A stretch of 64,000 bases of DNA from Rana temporaria (GCF_905171775.1 NC_053490.1:16793752-16857751), one strand, 5' to 3'. Positions 1 through 10,907 are shown, counted from the stretch's first letter. The notes: generated by a model not told the origin, from the sequence alone. Numbers and translations are program-made.

Positions 1-492
1 CAAAAAAACGTCAGGGGTCACTGAATCCTGGGCTGTTCCTGAAGCCGGCACTGCTCTCACAGCCTTTTTGCGGCCGCCCAGCTGGATGGCTTCTTCGCAG
101 CCGCCCATTCAGTTCATGGCAAGGCTGGGGGGCAGAGACTAGTCCCCACTCCAGTTCTCAGATGGGCAGCTGACTTTGATCAAGGGCACCTAAGTTGGCT
201 GATCAGAACTCCCCCCAGCATTGGCATTCATCCCAACTCCCCACCAGCACTGCCACGCAAAACAAAGCGAAAGCGTGGTACATCCTAAAATGTACCATAT
301 GGGGTTTTAATATTGTACGAGTGGAAGGGACTCAGAAAGCGCTAAATGTCCATGGGTTAGGGGTGCAAATTACTTATCTTGACTTGGGTGCTGACAACCC
401 ATGCTACGAAAATACATTTTACTGTTAGGGGTCCCCACAACTTGGTAAATGTTATCAAGGGGTCACGGCATTAGAAAGGTTGAGAACCACTG
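1..492 (+). mobile_element. hAT (Charlie-like) transposon, 3' end
   Basis: The segment ends in AGGTTGAGAACCACTG (477-492), the typical terminal inverted repeat of Charlie-like hAT elements. The preceding text, from about 427, about a ‘ggggtcacggcattag’ block is also usual for this group. The left end is outside the window, so the 8-bp duplication (expected CACTATAG) cannot be checked. It abuts Tc1-A and was probably inserted into it. Confidence 0.6.
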
Positions 493-1214
493 CACTATAG
501 GGAAAATTGGCATAGATTTCAAACAACTCCTAATTTATTTATTTTTTTATTCTTTATTTTACACAATTTTCTTAACATAATTCCAAATAATCTTCCATAT
601 TATTTTCACATATGTATTACAATCTATTGAATACATTTGGTCATTTCCAGATTTAGTAGTTGTTGTAACCTCCAATTTCCCTTTCCCTCCCCACCCCTTT
701 ACCCCCCCCCCAAAAAAAAACCATCCTCTTCATTGTCTCGACCCCCCCCCCCCCCCCCAGTCGTTGATTGACGCATTTCTTATTCAACGGCCCTTCTCTC
801 TTCCCTATATGCCATATATGGAGCCCATGTCATTCTGTACCTCCCATCTTGATCTTTCATTTCCGCGATTCTCGCAAACCATTGTGCTCTTGATGGAGAA
901 TGTTTTTTTATACCATCTGGTAAGAATTTTATATCCCCCTTCTTGGTACCTGCTCGCCACTGATGCTTTTTGATTATACCCCAAGATCCTATTTCTCTGC
1001 TCTTGCAAAAATATTACACCCAAATCTCTCTCCCATTCCTGAAAGAAGGTGAGTACCTGTGGGGCTTCCAATTCAGTTAGTATTGCGTAAAAATGTGACA
1101 AAGAGTGTTTTATTGATTCCCCTTTCAGACATATCTCCTCGAATCTCGACGGTAATCTCACTTCAGCATACATGTTTAATTGAGTTTTATTAAAGGCATC
1201 TAGTTGCATCTTTC

Positions 1215-2185
1215 TTAACCGGTTCCCGACCACCGCATGTACATATACGTCCACAGAATGGCACGTACAGGCACATGGGCGTACAGGTACGTCCCCGCCT
1301 TTCCGCGGGTCGGGGGTCCGATCGGGACACCCCCGGTACATGCGGCGGTCGGAAACCCGCGGGGGGCGATCCGGGACGACGGCGTGGCTATTCGTTTCTA
1401 GCCGCCCCCTCACGATCGCTCCCCGGAGTTGAAGAACGGGTAGAGCCGTATGTAAACACGGCTTCCCCGTGCTTCACTGTGGCGGCTGCATCGATCGAGT
1501 GATCCCTTTTATAGGGAGACTCGATCGATGACGTCAGACCTACAGCCACACCCCCCTACAGTTGTAAACACACACTAGGTGAACCCTAACTCCTACAGCG
1601 CCCCCTGTGGTTAACTCCCAAACTGCTACTGTCATTTTCACAATAAAGAATGCAATTTAAATGCATTTTTTGCTGTGAAAATGACAATGGTCCCAAAAAT
1701 ATATCAAAATTGTCCGAAGTGTCCGCCATAATGTCGCAGTCACAAAAAAAATCGCTGATCGCCGCCATTAGTAGTAAAAAAAAAGAAATTAATAAAAATG
1801 CAATAAAAATATCCCCTATTGTGTAAACGCTTATTGCTATTTTTTTTACCAAAAATAGGTAGAAGAATACGTATCAGCATAAACTGAGGGAAAAAAAAAT
1901 GTATATATGTTTTTGGGGGATATTTATTACAGCAAAAAGTAAAAAATATTGCATTTTTTTCAAAATTGTCGCTCTATTTTTGTTTATAGCGCAAAAAATA
2001 AAAACCGCAGAGGTGATCAAATACCACCAAAAGAAAGCTCTATTTGTTGGGAAAAAAGGACGCCAATTTTGTTTGGGAGCCACGTCGCAGGATCGCGCAA
2101 TTGTCTGTTAAAGCGACGCAGTGCCGAATCGCAAAACCCGGCTTGGGCATTTAGCTGCATAAAGTTTCGGGGCTTAAGCGGTTAA
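1215..2185 (+). mobile_element. TTAA-flanked repeat (piggyBac-like non-autonomous element), full copy
   Basis: It starts TTAACCGGTTCCCGACC and ends GGGGCTTAAGCGGTTAA, with TTAA at both edges, the piggyBac target duplication. The L1 coding sequence resumes on each side. Other copies in this window start TTAACCACTTAAGGACC and end GGTTAAGTGGTTAA. It has no coding capacity. The superfamily call rests on TTAA only. Confidence 0.75.
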
Positions 2186-2393
2186 AAAGTCAAATTCCGC
2201 TACTATCTCTCGTTCCCTCTCATTTTTTGACATAAGCTGATTATTCATAGAAAAATGGATAATCCTACTAATACCTCACTGGCGTATTGCTCTAAATCTG
2301 GGATCTTTGAGGCCTGGCTGAAAGGCTGGTGTACCCAAAATTGGGGCCATCGGACTAGGATACGTTGAGAGGTTTGTCTTCTTAAATATCTTT

Positions 2394-3429
2394 TTAGTTG
2401 CTATTAAAGTAGCGCCTATTTTTTGGATGTTTTCTCACTTCCCTTACTATCTCTCTTTCTGGTATCCATACTAGCCCCTCTAAGGGTATGTCTATTGTTG
2501 CCTGCTCCATTTTTATCCACGGTTTTTCCTCATCTATCCCACACCACTCCACTACTCTGCCTAAGTGAGAGGCTTCTTGATATCTTAATAGGTCCGAAAC
2601 CCCAATGCCACCTTTTTCCTTTGAAAGCGTTAGAATAGTCCTGCGTATTCTTGCAGGTTTCCCTGCCCATATAAATCTCATAAATCTCGATCTCAAATCT
2701 TTCAAGAATCTAAGGGGGATCTTAATTGGCAGCATCTGTATGAGGTACACAGGAGTCTCGGCATCACATTCGTCTTTATAATATTCGCCTTTCGAACCAT
2801 GTAAAAATGTCTTTATCCTATCTCTGAAAATCCATTTTGATCTGTCTCCCCATTGGTATATAATAAGGCGCAAATAATAATTTATTCAGATTTTTGGATA
2901 CTTTTATCCCTAAATAATTTATATGAGACTCGGTCCATCTAAAATCAAATTGTGTGGAAATCAACTGTAATAAACGCATATTTGTTTCGATCCCCATTGC
3001 CTCTGATTTCTTATAATTTACTTTAAAATTGGAAATCCCTCTATATTCGCACAACTCCGCCAGCAGAGACGGTAAAGATATAATTTGGGAAGTTATAAAG
3101 AAAATTAAATCGTCGGCGTAAGCAGCAAGTTTCTGTTCCTTCTCTTTGATGGGTAGCCTGTTAATACTTTGATTTTCCCTTATTTTCCTTAAAAATGTCA
3201 GAATAAAAATAATGGGCGAAAGTGGACATCCTTGGCGTGTGCCATTATGAATGGAGAATGGCTCAGAGAATCTATCCTCTACCTTTACTCTCGCTTTAGG
3301 GTTCAAGTATAATTCTGTAAACCACCTCATCACCCCCTCTCTCAGGCCTATGTGTTGCAAAGTTGCTTTCAAAAACATCCAATCTACTCTATCGAATGCT
3401 TTTTCCACATCCACGGACACTAGCACCAT
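2394..3429 (-). pseudogene. L1-type ORF2 reverse transcriptase fragment
   Basis: Two overlapping frames (2818-3429 and 2394-2873) read as one broken LINE ORF2. Visible reverse transcriptase motifs in order are VSVDVEKAFDRVDW (motif A), NGTRQGCPLSPIIF (motif B) and AAYADDLIFF (motif C, YADD). These are the two-metal catalytic blocks of an L1-clade enzyme that copies its own RNA at a nicked chromosomal target. The endonuclease domain is absent through 5' truncation and a frameshift separates the two frames, so it is inactive. The C-terminal part continues beyond the inserted repeat, at about 805-1214, with a GGYKILTRWY segment. Confidence 0.85.
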
Positions 3430-4037
3430 TGGTCTGTGCTATTTTTGAGCCAAATAAATTGCATTTACTACCCGTTGTGTGTTCTCTCTTCCTTCTCTCC
3501 CAGGCGTAAATCCCACTTGGTCCAAACAACTCCTAATTTGTCAAGGACTGGCCAGCCCAGCAAATTCAGCTCAAGAGCTCCTGGTGGATGCGAAAGGAAA
3601 TCTCCATAACCTGAGAATTTTATCACAGGGTCTGTCATCATCTGTCACTTGCAACGGTTGATGTTAACATACATACATACATCTTCAAACACAAAGAGAT
3701 TGCACCAATTTAAACTGCATAAGAGGTTTGCAACAACACAGTCTTTGTTGTCCATAAAAGGACAATAGTTTGCCAATAAACCCACAACACCAGGCCCTCT
3801 GGAACAATGCGCTGTGTACTGATGAATCAGAGTAGTAACAGTAGACATACAGTAGACTGGTAAACCTCATACTAGTTGTGAAGCATTGTGGTGGAGGCAT
3901 CATGGTTTGGGCTTGCTTTGCAGCTTCAGGGCCTGGACAACTTGTAGTTACAGTTGAAACTCGAAAAATAATTGTGATGATTATGGCTTACAGCTCATGA
4001 AAACCCCAAACCCAGAAAATTTGAATATTACATGCAA

Positions 4038-5135
4038 TCAATAAAACAAGGATTGTACATAGAACAATATCGGACCTCTGAAAAGTAGAAGCATGCATAT
4101 GTACTCAGTACTTGGTTTGGGCCCCTCAATGCGGCGTGGCATGGAAGCAATCAGCCTGTGGCACTTCTGAGGTGTTATGGAAGACCAGGATGCTTCAATA
4201 GTGGCCTTCAGCTCTTCTGCATTGTTTGGTCTCATGTCTCTCATGTTTGTCTTGGCAATGCCCCACAGATTCTCTATGGGGTTCACGTCAGGCGAGTTTG
4301 CTGGCTAATCAAGCACAGTAATCCCACGGTCATTGAACCAGGTTTTGGTGCTTTTGGCAGTGTGGACAGGTGCCAAGTCCTGCTGGAAAAGTCAGCATCC
4401 CCATAGAGCTCGTTTGGAAGGAAGCATGAAGTGCTCCAAAATCTCCTGGTAGACGGCTGCGGTGACCCTGGACTTAAATCGGTTGTAAACCCGCATATAC
4501 ATTTTTTTTTTAACCCTGTAAGGCAAAAGTCATAATGAGCTAGTATGCACCGCACATTAGCTCATTATAAAATACTTACCTCGGAACGAGGTAGGGAACT
4601 TACCTGGTCCACGCCGAGCCGAGCGTGTCTTCCGGGTATCGCCGCTCCAGCGCTGTGATTGGCATTCGCGCGGGAGATTTCAATCCGGCATGGGTCGGCG
4701 GGGCCGGCCCTTCAGCCGAGGATCCCCCCTGCGCATTCGCCGCTGCAATCAGCGGCGTATTGCGAGGGGAATATCTCCTAAACCGTAAGGTTTAGGAGAT
4801 ATTCTTTATACCTACAGGTAAGCCTTATTATAGGCTTACCTGTAGGAAAAAGTAAAAAATGTGGGTTTACAACCACTTTAATGAAGCACAGTGGGCCAAC
4901 ACCAGCAGATGACACGGCTCCCCAAATCATCACAGACTGTGGGAAATTCACACTGGACTTCAAGCATCTTGCAGTGTGTCCCTCTCCATTCTTCCTCCAT
5001 ACTCCGGCTCCTTGGTTTCCAAATGAGATCATCAGAAAAGAAGACTTTGGACCCCTGAGCAACAGACCAGGTGTGTTTTTCTTTAGCCCAGGTAAGAGGC
5101 TTCTGACGTTGTTTGTTGTTCAGGAGGCCTGACAA
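4038..5135 (-). pseudogene. Tc1 transposase, catalytic and C-terminal remnants
   Basis: Remnants of the DDE-type catalytic domain of Tc1-B. At 4878-5135 the reading includes WAKEKHTWSVAQGSKVFFSDD; the SD-D type block precedes the usual second acidic residue. At 4283-4470 is a piece with LYGDADFSSRTW. At 4038-4286 is NPIENLWGIAKTNMRD with ITPQKCHRLIASMPRRI, the Tc1 C-terminus. A frameshift and an inserted MITE interrupt it, so it makes no active enzyme. The family cuts and pastes DNA at TA dinucleotides. Confidence 0.85.
4474..4881. mobile_element. MITE with TTAA target duplication, inside Tc1-B
   Basis: It carries TTAA at 4474-4477 and 4878-4881. The inverted ends are GGTTGTAAACCCGCATA and TGTGGGTTTACAACCA. 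Removing it restores the Tc1 reading ‘gtgaccctggac-TTAA-tgaagcacag’, which encodes the expected VGPLCFIK...V junction, so the insertion boundaries are exact. No coding capacity. Confidence 0.85.
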
Positions 5136-5248
5136 GAGGAATACGACATTTGAAGCCCATGTCCAGGATCCATCTGTGTGTGGTGCTCTTGATGCCCTGA
5201 CTCCAGCCTCAGTCCACTCCTTGTGAAAATCCCCAACACTTTTGAATG

Positions 5249-6315
5249 AATGAAAATGAATGAAAAATTTATAAAGCGCGGCACATGCGAACTGAATCGC
5301 TTCTGGGCGCTAGTTGTTCGTGTCTCATGCCATCAAAAGAGCAGAGTCTTGATCCGTCTTCTGAAAGTCAGGTTTTCCTCCAACCGAATGCTGGTTGGTA
5401 AAGCGTTCCATAGTCTAGGACCTTGAAAGGCAAACCTTCTTTCTCCTTTAGACTTGTATTTGGTTTTTGGTACCTTGACCAGATTTTGGTCGGTGGATCG
5501 CAGAACGCGATTCGAGTTGTGAGGTTCTATCTTGTCGCAAAGATATTGCGGAGCCTTCCCATGGATGCACTTATGTGTCAGGCAGAGTGCTTTGAATGCA
5601 ATTCTGTCTTTTACTGGCAACCAATGAAGGGATCTCAGAGAAGGTGAGATTGATTCCCATTTTTTTTTCCCAGTCACCAGTCTGGCGGCCGTATTCTGAA
5701 CGACTTGCAGACGGGAGATTTGGTACTTTGGGAGTCCGAGGTAGAGGGCATTTGCATAGTCCAGTCTGGAATTCACGATTGTTCCCACCACGACTGCTAC
5801 GTCTTCTTTGGGGATAAATGGAATAAGTCTGCGTAGTAGGCGCAACAGATGGTGCGCTCCGCTGACTACTGACCCTATTTGTGCATCCATTGTCGTGAAG
5901 GTGTCGAAAATGACCCCAAGACTTTTGACTTTGGAGCTAGGGGAGATGATTTGGCCCAGAATGGGCGGCGGTGTCCAGGTTGTTGCCAGTTGACTCTTTC
6001 GGCTGGCGTGAAACATAAGGAGTTCTGTTTTTGAACTGTTGAGTTTCAGATAACTCTTAGTCATCCAGTTTTCTATCAAAGAGAGACATTTCTCTAAACT
6101 GGGATGATGATCCTTTTTGTTGCAGATGCGAAAATACAGTTGCGTATCGTCTGCATAAGAGTGATAGAGTAGTTCTTGGCTACTGATAATATCAAGAAGA
6201 GGGCGAAGATAGATGTTGAAAAGCACCGGCGACAGGGGGGATCCTTGGGGGACTCCACATGACACCGTACGCGTTTCCGACTTGAAAGATACTAGTTTAA
6301 CTGTTTGTGATCGGT
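5249..6315 (-). mobile_element. L2-like LINE, 5'-truncated, inserted in Tc1-B
   Basis: It is flanked by TTTTGAATG copies (5240-5248 and 6316-6324). On the minus strand it ends in an ATGAATGA-type simple tail, as L2/CR1-group LINEs do. The coding part is the second half of ORF2. A 60-bp copy of the same 3' end recurs at 12838-12897. L2 versus CR1 or Rex1 cannot be settled by eye. Confidence 0.85.
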
Positions 6316-6577
6316 TTTTGAATGGCCTTTTCCTGACAATCCTCTCCAGGCTGCGGTCATCCCTGCTGCTTGTGCACCTTTTTCTTCCACACTTTTCCCT
6401 TCCACATAACTTTCTATTAATGTGCTTTGATACAGCACTTTGGGAACATCCAACTTCTTTTTCAATTACCTTTTGAGGCACCTTATGGAGGGTGTCAATG
6501 ATGGTTTTCTGCACAACTGTGAGGTCAGAAGTCTTTCCGAGGATTGTGATTCCTACTGAACCAGACTGAGAGACCAT
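5333..6577 (-). CDS. open chimeric frame: Tc1 helix-turn-helix joined to LINE reverse transcriptase C-half
   Basis: A continuous 414-codon frame starts at the native Tc1-B transposase ATG and runs without a stop into the L2 ORF2. Residues 1-84 carry the Tc1 DNA-binding domain (KTSDLTVVQKTIIDTLHK, CSQSAVSKHIN, then a GRKRC linker). From about residue 90 comes L2 reverse transcriptase: CGVPQGSPLSPVLFNIYL (motif B), YHSYADDTQLYF (motif C), then thumb and C-terminal blocks SRLDYANALYLGLP, SLHWLPVKDRIAFK and GPRLWNALPTSIR. Motif A and its aspartate are missing, so polymerase activity is not expected. The fusion may be pure chance. Whether it is expressed cannot be told from sequence. Confidence 0.6.
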   Translation of the reverse strand: MVSQSGSVGITILGKTSDLTVVQKTIIDTLHKVPQKVIEKEVGCSQSAVSKHINRKLCGREKCGRKRCTSSRDDRSLERIVRKRPFKNRSQTVKLVSFKSETRTVSCGVPQGSPLSPVLFNIYLRPLLDIISSQELLYHSYADDTQLYFRICNKKDHHPSLEKCLSLIENWMTKSYLKLNSSKTELLMFHASRKSQLATTWTPPPILGQIISPSSKVKSLGVIFDTFTTMDAQIGSVVSGAHHLLRLLRRLIPFIPKEDVAVVVGTIVNSRLDYANALYLGLPKYQISRLQVVQNTAARLVTGKKKWESISPSLRSLHWLPVKDRIAFKALCLTHKCIHGKAPQYLCDKIEPHNSNRVLRSTDQNLVKVPKTKYKSKGERRFAFQGPRLWNALPTSIRLEENLTFRRRIKTLLF

Positions 6578-7170
6578 TTAAAGGCTCAGGAACCCTTTGC
6601 AGATGTTATGGCTTAATTAGCTGATTAGAGTGGGACACTTTGAGCCTAGAATATTGCACCTTTTCACAATATTCACATTTTCTGAGGTTGTGGATTTGGG
6701 GTTTTCATGAGCTGTAAGCCATAATCATCACAATTATGACAAATCACGGCTTGAACTATCTTGCTTTACATGTAATGAGTCTCTCTCATATATTAGTTTC
6801 ACCTTTTAAGTTGCATTAGTGAAATAAATGAACTTTTGCACGATATTCTAATTTTTCGAGTTTCACCTGTATTAAGTCAACTTTGATTTCAGCATCATAT
6901 TAAAGTGTGCTTAATAAGAATGTGAGGTCATCTGAATGAAATTGAAGTTAAGCCAAGAATGGATCTTTAAAGCACAATATTGATCAGAAGCACACTAGCA
7001 AATTCACAAGAAATGTTTCAGAAAAAAGAAATGGAGAGTTATTAACTGGCCTAGTCAAATCGCTAACTTAAATCCCATTAAAACTTTGTAAGGAATTTGA
7101 AACCCACAGTGTGTACAAGGAAACCCACAAACATCTTGCAGCTGAAGGGATTTTGCATGGTGGAATGGTC

Positions 7171-8368
7171 CAGTGGCGGCTGGTGCTCAACATTTTTGGG
7201 GGGGCGTAAACGAAAAAAAAAAAAAGAAAAAAAATTGCAGCCTCACTGTGCCCATCAAATGCAGCCACTGTGCCATCAATTGTCATCACTGTGCCATGCC
7301 ATCAAATGCAGTCACTGTGCCATGCCATCAAATGCAGCCAGTGTGCCATCAAACGCAGCCACTGTGCCATGCCATCAAACGCAGCCACTGTGCCATCAAT
7401 TCGTACCACTGTGCCATACCATCAAACGCAGCTACTGTGCCATCAATTGTCACCACTGTTCCATGCCGTCAAATGCAGTTACTATGCCATGCCATCAAAC
7501 ACAGCCACTGTGCCATCAATTCACACCACTGTGCAATGCCATCAAACGCAGCCACTGTTCCATCAATTCGCACCACTGTGCCATGCCATCAAATGCAGCC
7601 ACTGTGCCATCAATTGTCACCACTATGCCATGCCATCAAACGCAGCCACTGTGCCCATCAATTGTCGCCACTGTGCCAATTGTCACCACTGTGCCCTTTA
7701 ATTGTCGACACTGTGCCCATTGTCGCCACTGTGCCCATTGATGTCTCTGTGCCCTTTAATTGTCGCCACTGTGCCCATTGTCCCCACTGTGCCAATTGTC
7801 CCCACTGTGCCCATTGTCACCACTGTGCTAATTGTCCCAGCTGTGCCAATTGTCCCCACTGTGCCCATTGTCACTACTGTGCCCATTGTCGCCGCTGTGC
7901 CCTGTAAAATGCACCTACCCCCCCCCCCCCCCCCCGCCCGGCACTTACCTTTCTGGCAATCAGCCATCCTCCTTCCACGTTCCTCGATGTCTTCTCCCAC
8001 CCTCGATGATGCTTCAGCCAATCAGGTTACCAATAACCAGACCCGGTGAACCTGATTGGCTGAGACGCCTGTCAGTCTTATCCAAGGAACGCACCCCCCG
8101 TACGTTCCCTGGATATGCATCCGGAAGGCTGAGGGCTGTACTCGGAAAGCCTATCAGAGCCGCTGGCTCTGATAGGCACTTCCGCACAGCCAACCAGCTG
8201 TCGTTATTCAGGTGGCCGGCGCTCAAGGTCCGGCCATCTGAACAGACCAGCGACCAACAAGAATAACATACATTCATGCAATGCATGAATCTATGTTATT
8301 GTAATCAGTGGCGGTGCGAGAGCCAGAGGGGGCGGGCTCCAGCGCCCTCTATAGATGCACCGCCACTG
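7171..8368. mobile_element. hAT-N1: non-autonomous hAT element with internal minisatellite
   Basis: The inverted ends are CAGTGGCGGCTGGTGC and GCACCGCCACTG, with a perfect 8-bp target duplication GAATGGTC (7163-7170 and 8369-8376), diagnostic of hAT. The host Tc1-A frame resumes on both sides. The internal array and the sub-terminal AGCCAATCAGGTTACC block recur in the other copies (11.7, 12.1, 25.3 and 40.8 kb). Confidence 0.92.
7245..7905. repeat. minisatellite inside hAT-N1
   Basis: Tandem variants of a CACTGTGCC(ATGCC)ATCAA(A/C)GCAG-type unit, roughly 20-47 bp per period, pass on the right into shorter CATTGTC-CCCACTGTGC units. Frames read as HQTQPLCHQ-like peptides and are not genes. Confidence 0.9.
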
Positions 8369-8704
8369 GAATGGTCTAACATTTCAACGAGTCGATGTCA
8401 GAGATTCATTGGTGGGGAAGTATGCAATATGCCTACAAGAAGTAATTACTGTTAAAGGTAATAAAAATCGATTCTGAGGCCACAGTTGCACCTAATTTTT
8501 TTCACAGATTACCATTACACCTATTGATGTTTTGGGCGAAAAAATAAGTATTGATATAAAGGTGACCATTTATCTGTAGATACTATTTGAATTAAGATCT
8601 AATGTTTGTCCATGCAAATGGACGTACTTACTTTTTCACATGACTGTATGGGCATAAGACACAAATGTTAAAATGACTGCTTGCTCCTTTAAAAATGTAA
8701 TTTC

Positions 8705-10634
8705 TCTTTCGTTCATAGACGGACACAGCCTTCATTGACCTTAGGGTTATGCTTCTTCCTACCAGGAGATTTTAGGCAGAATTCTACAGCACTTAAGGTG
8801 TTAAAACTTTCCTTCATGCCGCTCCTCCCAGGGGGCGTGGCTCCCCCAGGCATAACCCACACCCTGCTCCAGCAGCTTCAGTTTGTTTCTGCCTAACCGT
8901 CAGGAGAGTCAGGCTCTCTCTGGAGTCCTGGACTCTGGAGTTTTTTCTTGCAAAATTTTTTCTTGCATCTTGCGAGTTTTTTCCTCGCTTTTTTATTTAT
9001 TTATTTTTTTGAATCCTGCGATTCTTCTATCAACAGCCGACTGGGTGACAAGCTGGGTCCCCGACCCTTGTAGTCCCCCCATGTTCGGCCTTCGAGCGTG
9101 TGCCGGCCCTCAGCTCCGCTTTGGGACGTCCACGACAGGCCCCGTTGCTCCAGGGGCGGCCGGGGAACTTCGGTTCTAGGGCACACATATGACCGGTCTC
9201 TATGGCCTTGTCACAGTGTGTCTGGCTGACAACCATGCCATTCGCGGACGTTGGTTCTGTCTGGGATACCTCCAGCCGGGTAGTCGCAGGACAGGTAAGT
9301 AGTGGCCCCTTACTCAGGTAAGTGGTCTGGCTGGAATGTTTTCCCTTGGGAGGTCGACTGAGGGTTTTCCCCTGCTTTCCTCTCTCCCTTATTCCTTCCC
9401 TCCTTCCCCCTTTGGGTGACGGCTGTGCAGGGTTTTTTTTTCTCTGGGGCTCATTTTTTTTTTCACTCGGGTATGGCTGGGGCTGTTCTGTGTCGCTGCA
9501 GGGGACTGTGGTGGACATTCTGGGCTTTTTTGTGTGTGCTGTGTGCTGTTTTGGTGTACTGTCTTTTTTGGGTACACTGTCTTTTTAAAACTGCGCCATG
9601 GCGGCCATTTTGCCGGAGCCGCGCTTGTATTATTCGGCGGCCATTTTCTTGTGGCCGGCGCCGTTTGCAGCACTAGTTCGGCCTCTAGTGGCCGTTTCGG
9701 TGGGGAAAAAAGACCGCAAATCCTCTGAGGGGACAGACGCAGCGCTGCAGCTTCTCCTCAGCACACACTTGCCTTCACAGACCGCGCTGTACCAGGGGGG
9801 TGGTGAGTCTCAGGGGGCCCCATACTGTGCTCTAGCGGCCGGGAGGTGACCTGTGGGGGACTTTTTTCCTGCCCTTGGCAGTAGGGGTGACACGGCAGCT
9901 GCAATATGGAGCCTGAATCAGGCCCCTCATTCCTTACAATGCCGGAATTAACCCTTAGCGCCCCTTCCCCTGCCACATCTGTTGAGTCGGTGTCGGCTGT
10001 CCTGGAGTCTTTTCTCACCAGGTTTGAAGCTGCCAGTGCTCGGTTGGGGGGTAAAAAGCGCCCCCCCCGGAGGCTGTTTCTGGGGATATCTCTGACGCAG
10101 AATCTGATAACGCTGTTGCTGCTTCTGATTCTGTCGTGTCAGAGGATGCGGGCTTAACCCACATGGACAGCGAGGATGACTCTGCTGCGGAGTCTGCTGA
10201 CAAGGAATTTGTTGGAGCTCTTATTACTGCGGTGCGTGAGACTCTTCATTCAGAGGATGTGGCGGAGACACCAGCGGTGTCAGTCCCTTTTGGATTCCGC
10301 AAACCGTACCGCTAAGGTATTCCCCTGTGTTCCTTATTTAGACAATATGTTGTATAAGGAATGGGATACACCGCAAAAGGTTTTTACGGTTCCTAAAAGC
10401 TTTGCTACCCGTTACCCCCTGGAGGAGGACTTTTTAAAAAAGTGGGTCACTCCTCCGGCGGTGGACCCTCCTGTGTCCAGACTGAGTAAGGCTACTACGT
10501 TGCCTGTGGAGGGGGCTCCTGCTTTCAAGGACCCCGCTGATAGGAGAGTGGAGGCCGTGGCCCGCTCCCTGTTCTCGGTAGTGGGTTCGGTGGTGAGGCC
10601 GGCTCTGGCCGGAGCCCTGGTAGCTCAGACGTTT
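8705..10634 (+). mobile_element. DIRS-like retrotransposon, 5' part with gag remnant
   Basis: A GC-rich leader (8705-9890) is followed by a gag-like coding region. The frame ending at 10664 includes VPYLDNMLYKEWDTPQK, FKDPADRRVEAVARSLF and VRPALAGALVAQTF, resembling the ORF1 (gag) blocks of DIRS-group elements (tyrosine-recombinase retrotransposons common in amphibians). An acidic piece from about 9906 (MEPESGPSFL) may be the gag start, in another frame. The element stops abruptly at about 10634, where a TTAA-repeat 3' fragment begins. No reverse transcriptase or recombinase is present. Confidence 0.6.
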
Positions 10635-10907
10635 TTGGGAGATATTTATTATAGCAAAAAGTAAAAAATATTGAATTTTTTTCAAAATTGTCGCTCTATT
10701 TTTGTTTATAGCGCAAAAAATAAAAACCGCAGAGGTCATCAAATACCACAAAAAGAAAGCTCTATTTGTGGGGAAAAAAGGACGCCAATTTTGTTTGGGA
10801 GCCACGTCGTACGACCGCGCAATTGTCTGTTAAAGCGACGCAGTCCCGAACTGTAAAAACCCCTTGGGTCTTTAGGCCGCATATTGGTCCGGGGCTTAAG
10901 TTGTTAA
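10635..10907 (+). mobile_element. TTAA (piggyBac-like) repeat, 3' fragment
   Basis: It matches the last 270 bases of the family, from the GGATATTTATTATAGC block through TGGGAGCCACGTCG to GGGGCTTAAG. It is joined directly to the DIRS-like gag sequence with no 5' part, so the junction is a deletion or recombination rather than a clean insertion. Confidence 0.8.

Larger units (their letters stand above)
537..3522 (-). mobile_element. L1-clade LINE, 5'-truncated, with 17-bp target-site duplication
   Basis: The element is flanked by identical copies of CAAACAACTCCTAATTT (520-536 and 3523-3539), the long duplication expected from L1 target-primed reverse transcription. The T-rich left edge is its A-rich 3' tail. 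Coding remnants on the minus strand include the reverse transcriptase (2394-3429) and the C-terminal region (about 805-1214). It is interrupted by a TTAA element at 1215-2185. Tx1-like L1 is an alternative subgroup. Confidence 0.85.
3949..6871 (-). mobile_element. Tc1-B: Tc1-like transposon nested in Tc1-A
   Basis: Bounded by TA-CAGTTGAAACTCG on the left and CGAGTTTCACCTG-TA on the right, with long inverted repeats (both arms contain GAGCTGTAAGCCATAATCAT-type sequence). Minus-strand transposase pieces in order are an N-terminal helix-turn-helix (6325-6577), NNKQRQKPLTWAKEKHTW, WGAVSSAGVGPLCFIK, and NPIENLWGIAKTNMRD near 4038-4286. It is broken by a TTAA MITE (4474-4881) and an L2 LINE (5249-6315). 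Confidence 0.9.
493..8648 (+). mobile_element. Tc1-A: degenerate Tc1-like transposon split by four insertions
   Basis: Four separated pieces (493-536, 3540-3948, 6872-7170, 8369-8648) read in order as one decayed Tc1 transposase on the plus strand. The first two join across the L1 as a region like ‘LSRTGQPSKFSSRA’, the linker after the DNA-binding domain. Next comes a catalytic-domain piece with a CGGGIMVW-like block, then NWPSQIANLNPIKTL (family: DLNPIENLW), then QRVDVRDSLVGKYAICLQEV near the C-terminus. The right end ttcacatgactgTA (8636-8648) is a usual Tc1 terminus. Many stops and frameshifts show it is dead. Its left third lies before the window. Confidence 0.75.

Noticed and set aside
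7097..7907. Cys/His-rich frames (HQTQPLCHQ repeats) at 7.2, 12-13, 26 and 14.5 kb
   Set aside because: Minisatellite translations inside hAT-N1; they look like zinc-binding repeats only because the unit encodes Cys and His.
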